From Haematococcus lacustris (lineage: Eukaryota > Chlorophyta > Chlorophyceae > Chlamydomonadales > Haematococcaceae): a stretch of DNA of 64,000 nt. Shown here one piece after another: positions 27,801 through 46,713 of this stretch (the stretch's first letter is position 1; the number at the start of each line of letters is the position of its first letter). Position numbers and translations under genes: made by a program. The notes beneath the pieces are model-generated. The model had not been told where the DNA came from, did not search any database, and was given only the letters and a program-made list of their open reading frames with translations. The stretch lies in the NCBI GenBank assembly GCA_030144725.1, contig JASKMD010000008.1, forward strand, positions 18,311,943-18,375,942. Direction: 5' to 3'.

Positions 27801-30800
27801 TGCTGCTGCTGCTGGCGGCTCACCCTGCCTCACCTCCACAAACAGCTTCAGCGCCTTCTCAGGGTCCTTGTCTGCACCCTGACCCGTGAGGTGCATGTAG
27901 GCCAGGCCATACAGGGCGGTGGGGCCGCACTCCTCCGCGGCGGACTCAAACTGCTGCCGGGCTGCGGCAAGGTCCACCTCGCCTGCCTGCTACCAACAAA
28001 CCACCATCATCGTGATCAAATGGCATTCGCCCATCGGCGTTGCTGCAACACTTATGCTCGTATTGTCTGCCACAGTGCTAGTGTGGGTAGTGTTGAACCC
28101 CCTGCCAGCCCCTCCTGCCACCTGGTTAAGTCCCAGTATCACACGAAGCAGTGGCAGGTGGCAGTGGCAGTGGGTAGCCCCCACCACATGTGCCAGTGCT
28201 GCACCGCACCAGGCCATTGGCGTACATGTTGCCCAGGTGACCCATGGCTTGCACATCCCCAGCCTCTGCCGCCCTCTGCAGATACTGCATGGCGGCGGAG
28301 TGGTCCCTCTGCATGCCATGCATACCATAGTTCAAGACCTGCAACCAGGGGCATCAACAAGCCAAACACACCGTCATCACCATGATCATCATATCACCAG
28401 CGGTAACATCAGCATAAGCATCGGAAGGACAAAGAGCAGCACCACAACACGAGCATAAGGCACGCAAGCCTGATATGTCTGATGTGTGGAAGAAGCAGAT
28501 GAAGCTATAAGAGGGATGAACAGGTAGAGTGAGTGGATAGGTGAATAAACTCAGCAGCAGGCAGGCAGGCTGGCAGGCAGGCAACAGGCGAGCTCGCTGG
28601 TTAGGATGCGTGGGTATCCACCCCTGGACTTGATGAGCGGCATGCATGCTCCACGGCTGCCACAAGCAGCAAGCCTCCCTACAGCCGGCAACCTAGAGGG
28701 CCCAGAGCGACCAGGTTCGACTCCTGTACCCGGGACTCCCCTTGCAGCACCCTTGAGCACCCGGGTTCAACTCCCGCACCTGGGCCACTGTGGTTTGGGC
28801 ATCCACATTCCCCTTGTCAGCGGAGTCCTGGTAAAACTGCACCACCTGCAGGCACAGGAAAGGCCAAGGCAGGCACAACAGGATGGCAGGCAAGTGCCAG
28901 ACTACAACAACCCGCATGCTGGTTGTACACCGTGAGATGCCTAATGGCAGGCAGGCGTCAGAACATGACAACTCACATGCTGCGGGTACGTTCCAGTCAG
29001 TGGGCCAGACATGAGCCAAAGGTGCACCCTGTGTGTTGCCTGCCTGCTGTGCGGCTGAGGCCCTGGTGCTGCAGGGGGAGTGCGGGCGCCCTCACTGCAG
29101 GCCAAGGTGCAGCCCACCAGGGTTACCCAGCCCACCAAGGTGTTCAGCAGTGTAGCAGCCTAGCAGTTCTTGCCCTGACAGCGTGCCTGGGCATGAATGC
29201 TGCCGCTGCTGCCACCGCTGGCAGCACATGATCAGCAAACTCCAAGTGTTGGAGCAGCCCTTGGACAAGAGTGCATGTGGAGGCCTCAGGTGCATGCCAT
29301 GCAGGCATGGTTGCATGGGAGCAGGGCAGGTAGACAGGGTCAGCAACCACAAACCCACCACCGCCCCCTTACCTCGCGCTGCCTGTCCACTTTATGTGAC
29401 TGGCTGAACAGCACGCTAAGCCGTATCCGCTCCACATAGGGCAGGTTGCTCCCTCCTGGCTGCACTGACAGGTCCGCTACCTGCCGACACAAACAGCCAA
29501 AAAACACTCATGTGCCCATGTCGGCATGCAGGACACCATGCAGGTACCATGCAGGGCTATATGCAGGGCTCCATGCAAGCAAGGCGCTCACCTGCTCTAC
29601 CACCGGGGTGTAGTAGGCAGCAGCTGTCCAGCAGCTCTTGGGCACCCCAAGGCCATGCAGGTGGCGGTAGCCCAGCGCCATGCGGGCTAATGCATCCCCG
29701 CCTGACGCTGCAAAGAAGTAGTGCAGCAGCGCTGCATCCTCATCTGGCTGCATGCACATGCATGCACACATGCATGCAAGCGCTTGCGGCTGAACAAGGA
29801 AACCATCTAAAGTGTGAAGTGCTGCCATCCATGTCTGCACACCACTTGGCAACCATGCCTCAGCCAGCTGCTGTGGGTAGCAGGGGGTGAGGGGTGTGAG
29901 TGTAGTCTGCTGACTGCAGTCTGCCTCTGTGCAGTCTGCCTCCTGCAGCTGCCATGTGGTGGGAGGTGGGAAGTAGTGGTGGTAGCCAGACACTGGCCGC
30001 CTGTGGCTGTGGCTGTCATCTGCCGTCTAGGCGCCCACCCAGCATCAGGTGCGCCCCACCTCGCCAAACTGCACGATGCCAGCCTCATCCCAACTGTCAT
30101 GGTACTGCAGACCTAGGGCGTAGCGCATGGCCATCTGGCCCTGAGCCTCAGGCTCCCCTAGAGCTGCTGCGCGTCTGAACAGCTCCAGGGCCAGCTGGGC
30201 ATCCTGCTGACACCCCCATCCCTCCTGCAAGCAGGCCATAGAGGTTGAAAGAGTTTAAGCATGGGTTGCAGACAGGCGAGGGAGAGGGAGCTGAGAAGGC
30301 ACATGCTCCAAGGCAGGGGTGCAGGGCAGGGCAGCTGACATGCAGCCAGCATGACTGGCGCCATGACACGGAGTTTTGCTCGGTTGAGCTGGCTGTGTGC
30401 GCCTCACCATGGCAACCTTTGCCAGCTCACGAAGAGCGCCCTTGTGACCATGTGGCAGGAAGAACAGGTCTGGGTAGCCTGGCACAGGTATCATCCCTTG
30501 GCTATCTGGCCCTGCGCTGCTTTCTCCTTCGCCTGGGTCAGACTTCCTTGCTGTCTTTACTCCTGCTGCCTTGAGCAGCAGCTCCCCGACACAACGTTGC
30601 TGCTCCTTTTTGCTGACGCCAACCTGTCCCCTGCATTGGCCATGCCCAAAGAGTGGAGTACTGGAGGTTTCTCTCGATACGAGAGAACTTCGCACCTGAT
30701 GGCCATAGCTGCATCGTACAGCTTTTGATGATCGTCATGCCGCGAGGCTGTGTCCAGAGCAGACACGAAGGATCTGGCACAGGACAGCACGTAGCAAACA

Positions 30801-30832
30801 AGAAGGGCGAGAGGGAGCGCGGCAGTCCGCAT
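23924..30832 (-). CDS. HRD3: HRD3/SEL1L-like Sel1-repeat ER membrane protein (ERAD)
   Basis: Likely adaptor of the HRD1 ubiquitin ligase in ER-associated degradation. Starts MRTAALPLALLVCYVLSCA (30832), a signal peptide; an upstream ATG at 30865 is also in frame. Sel1-like repeats follow in many exons, read by eye near 30230-30045 (ALELFRRAAALGEPEAQGQM), 29755-29590, 29480-29370, 28850-28785 (FYQDSADKGNVDAQ), 28345-28210 (AMQYLQRAAEAGDVQAMGHL), 27990-27830 (LYGLAYMHLTGQGADKDPEK), 27240-27160, 26690-26600, 26230-26110, 25470-25390, 25240-25080 and 24795-23924 (MFNLGFMHEFGAGVPQDLTL). The last exon ends with a hydrophobic helix, TAFLAALVLLLVMVLRAR, and a charged ~140-residue tail: the lumenal-repeats-then-TM layout of SEL1L/HRD3. 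Intron edges are approximate. Alternative: another Sel1 ER protein, less likely given signal plus C-terminal TM. Confidence 0.85.
24834..24955. repeat. (ACCCTC)n array in an HRD3 intron
   Basis: CACCCT hexamers interspersed with AGACACA units. It resembles degenerate telomere repeats in composition, but the unit differs from the algal/plant telomere TTTAGGG/TTTTAGGG. Confidence 0.85.
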
Positions 30833-30865
30833 CGAGCCCTCAAACCCGATACCTGCATCCGCCAA

Positions 30866-31081
30866 TACTCGCAGCCTGTGCAGGTCACTCGGTCTGCGAA
30901 ACGAATTTTCATTCCTCTGCTTACACCATCCTTTCCTTGACGCCAGTTAACGCTGTAGTGTCGACTACTATCTGGGTAACCTCCCCAACCCCTGCAGGTT
31001 AAGCTCGCGGGCGGGGCGCTGCGAGGGTCAGCAGGCGTGCCAGGGTGGTAGGGCCCTCAGCGTCCTTGTAAGCTCTTCGAC
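30866..31081. promoter_or_regulatory. Shared intergenic region between divergent HRD3 and CDC5 genes
   Basis: Only about 215-250 bases separate the two start codons, so both promoters and 5' UTRs must lie here, a compact bidirectional promoter. No TATA box is obvious. A palindromic GTCGAC lies near 30960 and a GC-rich block GCGGGCGGGGCGC near 31010. Confidence 0.45.
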
Positions 31082-39002
<7,921 letters not shown>

Positions 39003-39363
39003 TGGAGGTCAGCGTGGCGAAGGTGGACAATGGTTGGTGGCAAGGCTTTGTAGTGGCGAGGCAATGAGATGGCACAAAGCTATGGCGGTGCAGTCAAATG
39101 ATCAGCTTGATTCACAATTCCAGCTGCTTGCGTGAGAAGGAATGTTGGGTGCTGAAAGTTCCCCACCAGAGCACTTCGAAGTCTACTAGACTCTAGTAGA
39201 GTAGAAGTCTACTTAATTGAACCTCACTTTCGCCTCACTTTGCCTCGGACGGCGAAAAGTTGCCGGCTCTCCGGTTGGATGGCGTGCTGATGCACACCAC
39301 AGCACGGCCACTCCGCTTTGATAATGTTGCTGAGTCCCTGTGATGGCCCCAAATAACGAAACG

Positions 39364-40065
39364 CAAGCCCTGGCCTATGGGGCTGCTGGCTACGGGCAGC
39401 GGCACCATTGACTGCAGGGGTGTCCCTGTCAGCCAGATGCTGAAGGAGGTAGTGAAGCAGACCAGGGCAGGGTGTGTGGTGCTGGTGGATGAGTTCCGCA
39501 CCAGCCGGGCCAGCTCAGCCGACAACACCCTCAGCGAGACCCTCCTTGACACGCCGCCTGAGTCCTTCGCGTGAGGGGGTTGAGGATAGGGGGTTGTTCA
39601 CCACCTCCCAACACTGCCGAGTCAAGGTGACTAGGTAGGGTCAAGATGAGACATCTTACAAATGTGCATTGCCCCATGTGTCCATGCAGGTGGCTGCGGC
39701 CGGTGAAAAGCATGGCACAGCGATCCCAAATACGGGGCCTGATGTGCTCAACAAGCATCAACAACATCACCAGGTAAGCACAGACCCAATCCTATACATG
39801 TGCATGACATGAGCATATCCCACATGACATGACACATGAATTGACGTCATGCATCTTTCACACCCATGTGCAGGTTCAATGACCGGGACGTGTCAGCCAC
39901 GCTGAACATTCGCCGCTGTGCAGTCGGCCCAGGGCCACGTCCCACTGAGCTGTGCAGATGGGATGGCCTCCCAGCCATGCCAAAGCCAGGCCAGCAGGGC
40001 AGGATTGGGTGATCATACCCGACAAGCCCCTGTTGCGCAAGTGGCAGCGCCAGTTCCAGCTGTAG
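39364..40065 (+). pseudogene. Fanzor (eukaryotic TnpB-like) nuclease, 5'-truncated copy A
   Basis: C-terminal RuvC portion only. Segment 1 (39364-39571) starts ALAYGAAGY, shifts frame by a 2-base deletion relative to copy B, then reads GTIDCRGVPVSQM and VVLVDEFRTSRASSADN (RuvC-II Glu in VDEFRTS). Segment 2 (39690-39773) reads WLRPVKSMAQRSQIRGLMCS. Segment 3 (39874-40065) begins FNDRDVSATLNIRR, the RuvC-III Asp motif. Introns have GTGAGG/CAG and GTAAGC/CAG edges. A further frameshift (after PGQQGR) alters the tail. Upstream homology to copy B stops abruptly at ~39364, so the copy is truncated and inactive. It lies 360 bp after CDC5 and is followed by the family's conserved 3' segment. Confidence 0.85.
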
Positions 40066-40289
40066 CCAGCTACAGCGCAAGACAATCCCAAGCAAAACAA
40101 AACATTAAACCCCTCACAAAGGGGATGTGTGTGGGTTGGAGCTACTAGGGCTCTGGCACAGGCACACACACCAGAAGGCTGAGCTGAAGTGGGCATTAGG
40201 CACACTGTCAGTAGCCTTTACAATGATGAGCTCGCAACCTGGTTCAATTCCAACTCATGCTTTATTTTGGTGTAGCATGAGGGCTGTAG
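40066..40289 (+). repeat. Fanzor 3'-terminal conserved segment (A), cut by a TIR element
   Basis: Follows the copy A stop codon. Contains the CCCCTCACAAAGGGG hairpin, CACACACACCAGAAGGCTGA, GGTTCAATTCC and the CTCATGC...GCATGAG hairpin. The final GGTTCAGGAGTTG lies at 43238-43250, displaced by the two insertions at 40290-43232. Candidate guide-RNA-like region; see findings. Confidence 0.8.
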
Positions 40290-41505
40290 GTCGGGCGCCC
40301 CCAACTAACAGAAAACCTACCCCTGGTAGTAGGACGGCTGTAACTTTGCACTCACTACGCCAAATGTTATGCTAGTTGATTCACAATGTAGCCAACCCGG
40401 CCAGCTACCTTTTACCCACTTTATATAATTATACACTGGGTAGGCCGTGCACAGCAAAGCGTCAAAGTTAGTGATTCAAATTTGAGCCGTTGCGGAGCAT
40501 GCAGTCATCGCTGCGACCGCCCGCGTCGCTTAGGCTGCTCTACACGAGCACGCACATCAGCAGCAGCAGTCGGATCGGAAAGCGGTTGCGGCAATGTGGC
40601 AATGAGCCCACCTCCCCCCCATACCTAGAGGGCAATGCCACAGCTCGACCATTGGGACTTACAACATGCTACTTACTAGGTTTCGCTCCTTTTAGACATT
40701 GTTACACACGCACATACTCAGATATGTCAAAAGCACACTTTGATCTGTGACCGTCAACTCCCTCAGCCGATTTCGGGGTCAGGGCCATGCAGTCAGTCAC
40801 ACAGCTCCACACCATGACCGAGTTTGGACTCGGCTCCTCTCAGAGTTACACTCCCCTACATCCCATCCACCTGCGTGCAACGTTTCATAGCTCAACTGCC
40901 ACCCCACAGCCCCGTGGCCCTGATTCTACTTGGAGAACATGATGTCACTTGGAAGATGTCAAACTGATAGAGGCCTGGGTTGTTTGATGTGCAATTTGTT
41001 TCAAGAGATGCGCCAATGGGTCAAGAACAAACATTTCATAGCCATTTTTCTCTGGGTGCAGCGGGTGCAACATAGTGGAGGACACAGTGGAGGAGGGGGG
41101 GTGTATGCCGGTGATACCTTAGTGTGCGCCGACCAGAATGGTGTATTCGACGGAAGCGAGTATGAAACAATGTTTCATTCACCCCGTCTAGGCGCCCTGC
41201 ACGCCCGGCAGGCATCGCGTTGGGTGTCAGCCGGACATTCCATTTGTGCACAATCAGCTCACTACGCTAGGCAGATGGGGTCACAAGGATGCGGCTCATC
41301 GTGCCAAGGGGACCCATCTCGCCGCTGTGATTTGTTCGCGGGCACATGTGGCAGTACGCGAGCAAAGAACGCAATGGCTTGCGCTGAAGGTCAGATTACG
41401 CGCACTGATTTGCGGCTACCAATTTGATAAACGCTATCGAAAACGGTGCAGTATTGAGAGAGTAATTGCATGCATATTACCAACCCCATGTTGGGGCGGC
41501 CTGAC
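40290..41505. mobile_element. TIR element TE1 (1216 bp)
   Basis: Left end GTCGGGCGCCCCCAAC, right end the near-inverse of GTCAGGCCGCCCCAAC, preceded by CCAACCCCATGTTGGG. Flanked by TGTAG (40285-40289 and 41506-41510). Near its right end an open stretch HVAVREQRTQWLALKVRLRA aligns with HVAARIERLRWQFQSYIKRA of TE2 (about 43050-43170), so both derive from one coding parent. It carries dispersed-repeat copy 3 (40650-40915). Superfamily unknown. Confidence 0.8.
40650..40915. repeat. Dispersed ~270-bp repeat, copy 3 (diverged)
   Basis: Same block order as 7755-8025 and 9540-9805: TGCTACTTACTAGGTTTCG, CACATACTCAGATATGTCAA, CAACTCCCTCAGCCGATTTC then GGGGTCAGGGCC, then TTTCATAGCTCAACTG. Lies inside TE1. 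No minisatellite here. Confidence 0.6.
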
Positions 41506-41510
41506 TGTAG

Positions 41511-43232
41511 GTCAGGCGTTCCCAACTACCTGAAAACCACCCCCCTGTGATACGAAGCCCGTATCTCCGCAGCCACTCAGTCAAAAATATATGTAAACAG
41601 TGCTTTGAACAGAGGAGAGTCATATCTACGAAATGGCAGACGCAGCAAAAACTATCTCGCTCTCAGCGGTGCTCAGTGCCTGTCCAAAGATAAGCATTTG
41701 AATTCATGCGATTTCGCCACATGCGAGGCGCGCCGCACTAGCACGCTTCGCCACGCTGTTGTGAGTGGCACCTGCAACATGCAGCAGCAGTCGGAACATG
41801 TTTTGCTTTTGGCATGTGGACGCGACGACGGCAGTCGTGACAACTGGATACCACTATGAGCTTTTGGAGCTGCTGCTGGCGCTAGTGCATTACCGGCTGC
41901 TCTACTACGCTTAAACAAGGTGCTAGGTGCAGTACGTGGTGTTGTCTCACCTTGCTTTGCTGCCCTCGACTTGTTAGCTGCAGGTGCCCCACGCTTACGG
42001 GACGTGCTTGCCGCTGCCAGCTGTTGCTGCTGCTGAGGGGGTGCACCAGCAGGCTCAGCCAGCTCAGGGGTGGTGCCTGCAGGTGTCAGCTGCTGCTGAG
42101 GGGGCGCAGCTGCAGCAAGCTTCCCACGGATGTGGGTGCACACGTGGCTCAGTAGCTTGGGTACCCTCCAGCTCGTGTGTACCTCCTGCTTGTGAAACTG
42201 GAGGTATGACTGAAGCTGCTTTCCTGTCATCTTCATTGCCTCCTTGACAGTTGTGTGGCCATAATCATGCCCCCCCAAGGCAAGGGCATGGGCCGCTGCA
42301 AGCCGCTGTTGGCACGCATGGTCACCCACATTAATCACAACCCTCCCGACCTTGTGCGTTGCATCTGTGATCTGGCGCTCTGCCTTTGCTGACCGCTGTG
42401 CTGCAGCTGTGGCATCCTCCTTACGCCGCACTTCAGCACGGAGCTGACCCATATGCTGCTGCAAATCATGAACATCCACAGTCTTCATGGCCTCCTTGCA
42501 TGTGTGCAGGGACATCAACTGCAGCAGAGCTGGCAGCTCCATGTACCTGCCACCACCATGCTTCAACAGCTGCAACAAGGACTCCACTGTTAGGGTTAGG
42601 ATGTGTTGGTGGTGGCCACGGAGCGGAGTGGTAAGCCAAGCTCAGTCGGCTCCTCGTGCACCTGTAGCCATCAGCATGTGTACCTTGTAAGCGGTATAAC
42701 TTGTCACATACAAACCCAATGATTGAGTTGCATAGTGCCATGGACGCGTTAATGAGTATGCTACAAATGGTATGTGTGAGGTCAGGCTGTTTGTTTAATG
42801 GTCCAAAACATAAAGCGGATCATAGCTGGAGGGGGTGACTAGTCCCTACTGTGCCGCCCACCATTACAGCGATACAGCGCTGCCACACACAAAACGGGGT
42901 TCCTTCACATCCTCGCCAAGCGGCCTGCACCATCAGGAACCTCGCGCAGCCATGTTTGCCGGACTTCAGTGGTGTGCGCCACCGACATGTCGTGCATCGC
43001 TAACGGATAGCCAAGGACGTAGCTACCGGTGTAGCTAACCACGGTCTGCGATTGGGACACATTCGGGGTCACATGTGGCTGCCCGCATCGAAAGACTCCG
43101 ATGGCAATTCCAGTCTTACATTAAACGCGCAATATCACATCGCAGCAGACGCAACAAACGTTACATCGAAAGATTGAGTAGGTGGGCTGCAGTTGCATGA
43201 AGATTGCCAACCCCATGTTGGGAACGCCTGAC
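41511..43232. mobile_element. TIR element TE2 (1722 bp), same family as TE1
   Basis: Perfect 16-bp terminal inverted repeat GTCAGGCGTTCCCAAC, flanked by TGTAG at 41506-41510 and 43233-43237. Its right terminus shares CCAACCCCATGTTGGG with TE1. It carries a 305-codon minus-strand open frame (42587-41673). Confidence 0.85.
41673..42587 (-). CDS. Hypothetical protein inside TE2
   Basis: Open frame of 304 residues starting MESLLQLLKHGGGRYMELPA. The N-terminal ~180 residues are charged with LRAEVRRKEDATAAAQRSAK and the segment LQSYLQFHKQEVHTSWRVPK; the C-terminus is Gln/Ala/Pro-rich and basic (SRKRGAPAANKSRAAKQG). No catalytic motif recognised. It lies wholly within the TIR element and is probably an element-encoded accessory or DNA-binding protein, or captured sequence. 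The last ~20 residues overlap a fragment also present at 50910-50976. Confidence 0.45.
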   Translation of the reverse strand: MESLLQLLKHGGGRYMELPALLQLMSLHTCKEAMKTVDVHDLQQHMGQLRAEVRRKEDATAAAQRSAKAERQITDATHKVGRVVINVGDHACQQRLAAAHALALGGHDYGHTTVKEAMKMTGKQLQSYLQFHKQEVHTSWRVPKLLSHVCTHIRGKLAAAAPPQQQLTPAGTTPELAEPAGAPPQQQQQLAAASTSRKRGAPAANKSRAAKQGETTPRTAPSTLFKRSRAAGNALAPAAAPKAHSGIQLSRLPSSRPHAKSKTCSDCCCMLQVPLTTAWRSVLVRRASHVAKSHEFKCLSLDRH

Positions 43233-43250
43233 TGTAGGGTTCAGGAGTTG

Positions 43251-43562
43251 CAATGTCAGTTTCTGCAACACCATTTATACACCATAAGGGCTCAATAAAC
43301 CGCACCACCTTAACGCTTACGACAGGTCGTCAGCACCGTAGCACCGACTGAAACCGCACGTCCTGCATAGCTTGCAGCAAACACCACAAGAGGCACGTAG
43401 GGAGGAATGAGAGGTAGCAGGTTGGCACAACAGTGGGGCAGCTCCAGCTCAAGCTCGGTGGGCTGCAGGTATGAGGTGTTGGCTGGTGGCTTGAGCTTGG
43501 TGTTTGCTCAATTGCCGGAACATGTTTTCAAATCCATGGTCCAGGTGGCCCGATTTGCTGGT
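43251..43562. other. Intergenic segment between elements
   Basis: No gene. Contains TTTGCTCAATTGCCGGA at 43504-43520, repeated exactly at 46513-46529 on the other side of element TE3 and touching the truncated Fanzor copy C. Confidence 0.5.
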
Positions 43563-46503
43563 GGTCACCCCCGCCATTGGCTGCACCCCTGATAACATCT
43601 TACCGGTCTTTAAGAATTTTACAGCGATTCTTGCGCAGGGCGGGGGAGCTCATCAACGCGAAGCTAGCGGGCTGCTCGGGCTGATGTGCACCAATGCCGG
43701 GGCGGGCGGGGGTGCTGAGAGATTGGGTCGCGTTGTGCCGGGAATAGCCTACTTAGTGGGGTTGTGATGAGAGAACAGCTATCGCGCTCGGTGGCTCCGA
43801 TGCATGGACGCGCTCAGTTTTTTTGTGTGACGTGACCCCATGTCAATTTTTTAGTAATGTGGGCCTTCTTGCAGTCCACTTAAATGTCCAACCAGGTCGT
43901 CAAATGATGCACTGCCAGTTGTGTGCGTTTCCTTGTGTGGGATATTAATGTGTCTATGAGACAGAAACGTGTTATGTTCACGTTTGGGCCCTTGATGCTG
44001 CTCCGAAATAGACCCCCGTGAACCTTACACCCAGCCACAACAATTGTCCGCCTCATATTCAGCCTCCAGCTGCTCACTTTGCAGCTCTCTCAGCACCCAA
44101 CGACGCAATTCCCGACGTCCCTCTTGCCTCTTCCACCCCATGTGCATGCGATATCGTTCACAGTGTTTGTTGGTCAGTTTGCCAAAGCACACCTCATCAT
44201 GCAGCAAATCGGAATGATACAACATCAACAATGCATAACACTCTTCGTCTTCCCTCACCTCCTTCACAGTGTCTTGGAACATGGGCATGGGCTCAAGTGG
44301 GGTGGTGGTGTCAGGCTTTATGCACGGCAGGCATGGCACACTCATGCACGTGCTGCACGCACAACGAGCCATGGCCCATTGAGGCTGGTCCCCGTCAGGT
44401 GTAAACACCATGCGGTGCATCGCCCTACACCCCTTCACATCATTATGCATGCGTTCCACATCAGCCTCAGGCATACTGCATACAGCTGCTTGCCTAGCGT
44501 CGTCAAGCACAAGATAGCGCCGAAACATTATGTGGCCACGTTGCCTGTGGCTGGCACTAGTGTCTTGTGCATGGCATGGCACAGCAAAATGCTTGTTAGC
44601 CCAGTCACTCAGCACAGCAGCCCCACACACTTTCCCCACCAGCTCAGGATGCACTAACATCTGCTCCCTCCACTCCTTCTTAGCCACCCCACCCTCAGAG
44701 TCATGCGTGCTCTTAAAATGCGATGTGGCACCATATGACCATTGCACTGGCACCCCAAACCTATTGGCTAGATGCCAATGCAACCTGATGGCCTTGGCCC
44801 CCTTGAACTGTGATGCACAACCATCTGACCACAAACACAGCTGCCTCATGTCCATCTTGCCCACCCACCCCTCTCCAACCACAGCTGAGTAGGGCAACCA
44901 CAGCTGAGTAGGGGGGAAATGTTGAGGGGTTGTGGCTGCTGCTGCTGCTGCTGCTGCTGGAGCGAGCGCAATTCCCACACCGGCAACGGGGTGTTCCGTG
45001 CCCCTGAACCTGCTGCCCCTGCTCCTACTGCCCTTGCCCTCCCCTGTTGCTCCTGCCCTTCTGCCTCTACTGCAGCTCTTAGCACGGCAGCCACTGCTGC
45101 CGCGGCAATAGCTGCTGCCGCTGCTTGGTGCTCATCCAACCTGCACAACATTGGGGTGGTGTTGTGCACCTTGTACATGGGTGGTTGTCCATGTGCTTGC
45201 CGAGCAGGGAGTTACTTTGAGGGTGGGCCGCAGTGCAGATGATGCAGGTCTGTTGCACCACCCTTTGCCTCACCGGTGCAGCGCTGGTGTCCTTGCGCAA
45301 GAGCATGGTGGATGGTCTGGGAGGGGGTGGTTGGTGCTGACAGCCTGCTGGTCTGCTGCCTCTTGCAGCAGCTTCTCCACATGCTGTTGCTTCAGTAGCA
45401 GGTCTGCCTGCTGCTGCTGCAACAAGTGTTGCTGTGCTGCCAGCTGCTGCTGCACCTGGCGTTGCATTTCAGCCCTACTTTGTGCCTCGAGCTGTTGCTG
45501 CAACCTGTTAACCTGGTGTTGCAGCTCCCTCAAGTGCAGGTCCGCCTGCTGCTGATCTAGCTGCTGTTGTTGCTCCCTCAGCTGTTGCTGCAGCTGCTGT
45601 TGTTGCCCTGTTAATTGCTGCTCCCACTGTCGCACTGCTGCCTGCTGCTTCACCACCAACACAGCAAGTTGCTGCTCCTTGCGTTGAAGCTCACTCCGCT
45701 GGAGGTCCTGGAGTTGTTGCTGCAGTTGTTGCAAGCGCTCCTTGTCAGCAAGCTGCTGCTCCCTGTGCTTCAGGTCTGTTTGCAGCGCCTCAGCCTCATA
45801 AGCACCAGCATCAGCCTGGGTCTCAGCCTGGGCCTCAGCCTCAGCCTGGGCCTCAGCCTCAGCCTGTGACTGGGCTTCAGCTTCAGCGGCAACAGCCTGG
45901 GCCTTGGCTTCTGCCTCAGCAGCCCTGCGCTGTGCCATAACCTCACTCGCTTTCAGAGCATTGGCACACTTAGCCTTCACTCCCCTCTTCTTGTCAACCA
46001 TGGCCTTCACTAGCCTGCACACCGGCAAACACAGTTATCAGCTCAGTTCCTGCATATTTTTGAATGATTCTTGCTGCTCGTGGTTGCTCGAGAGCCACAG
46101 GCATCAATGTATGGATAATCTTGTGAGAGACTGCGATTCTGCAAATTGCACCTGGCAGCAATCCGCCGTCGCGGTCACGCCTCCATCTTGGGAGAGGGTC
46201 TTGATGCGTGCTAGGACGCAGCAGCACTGTTGCGTGCTGACCTGAAAAGTTGCGATGTCCAGTCAGGATGCGAAATTCAGCCGCGCTGAGTCCAGGCTGC
46301 CTATAGCAGTCGCAAACATTACCTGCGAGGCTCCATAACACGTCGCATGTTGGGGGCCAGCCACCCGGCAAACCGCTAGGGCTGGCTGCACTCTAGTCAG
46401 GCCATCGCCAGCTCATCGCACCAATCGGCGACCTCATCCGTGCAGAAATGAGTTAGATGTTATCTCTTGAGCCATGGGGGTGCAGCCAATGGCGGGGGTG
46501 ACC
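43563..46503. mobile_element. TIR element TE3 (~2.9 kb) carrying a DDE-like gene
   Basis: Left end GGTCACCCCCGCCATTGGCT plus seven more matching bases; the right end is its exact inverse, and the similarity resumes inward (GATAACATCT) after a 13-base indel. Both sides are flanked by TGGT (43559-43562 and 46504-46507). All large open frames inside run on the minus strand. Confidence 0.75.
44025..46028 (-). pseudogene. Transposase-like gene of TE3: coiled-coil plus DDE-like domain
   Basis: N-terminal part (46028-45270): Ala/Glu then Gln-rich coiled coil (AEAEAQSQAEAEAQAEAEAQ; LQQLQQQLQDLQRSELQRKE). C-terminal part (44978-44025): LWSDGCASQFKGAKA, a putative first catalytic Asp, then FGVPVQWSYGATSHFKSTHD and SEGGVAKKEW, a second acidic site with a gly-rich turn, and a Cys-rich CACSTCMSVPCLPC. 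This SDGCxxQFK / H-xxx-D-xxGG arrangement resembles RNase H-fold transposase-like proteins seen in repetitive families, but I cannot name the superfamily. The two parts are in different frames, joined via 45178-44846, by introns or by frameshift. Confidence 0.55.
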
Positions 46504-46527
46504 TGGTGATGGTTTGCTCAATTGCCG

Positions 46528-46713
46528 GACCGGGACGTGTCAGCCGCGCTGAACATCCGCCGCTGTGCAGTCGGCCCAGGGCCACGTCCCACTGAGCTGT
46601 GCTACTGGACTAACCGCCCAGCCATGCCAAAGCCAGGCCAGCCAGGCCAGGAGTGGGTGGAGATAGCCGACAAGCCCCTATTGCTCAAGTGGCAGCGCAA
46701 GCTGCAGCAATAG
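46528..46713 (+). pseudogene. Fanzor copy C, last exon only
   Basis: DRDVSAALNIRRCAVGPGPR onward to LLKWQRKLQQ-stop: the RuvC-III motif and C-terminus, 62 residues, nearly identical to copy B. The break with copies A/B is exactly before GACCGGGACG; upstream is unrelated sequence (TTTGCTCAATTGCCG). 5'-truncated relic that keeps the complete 3' segment. Confidence 0.85.

Noticed and set aside
41511..43250. TE2 as the Fanzor transposase gene
   Set aside because: Its TSDs show it inserted into an existing Fanzor 3' end, so it is a later, independent element.
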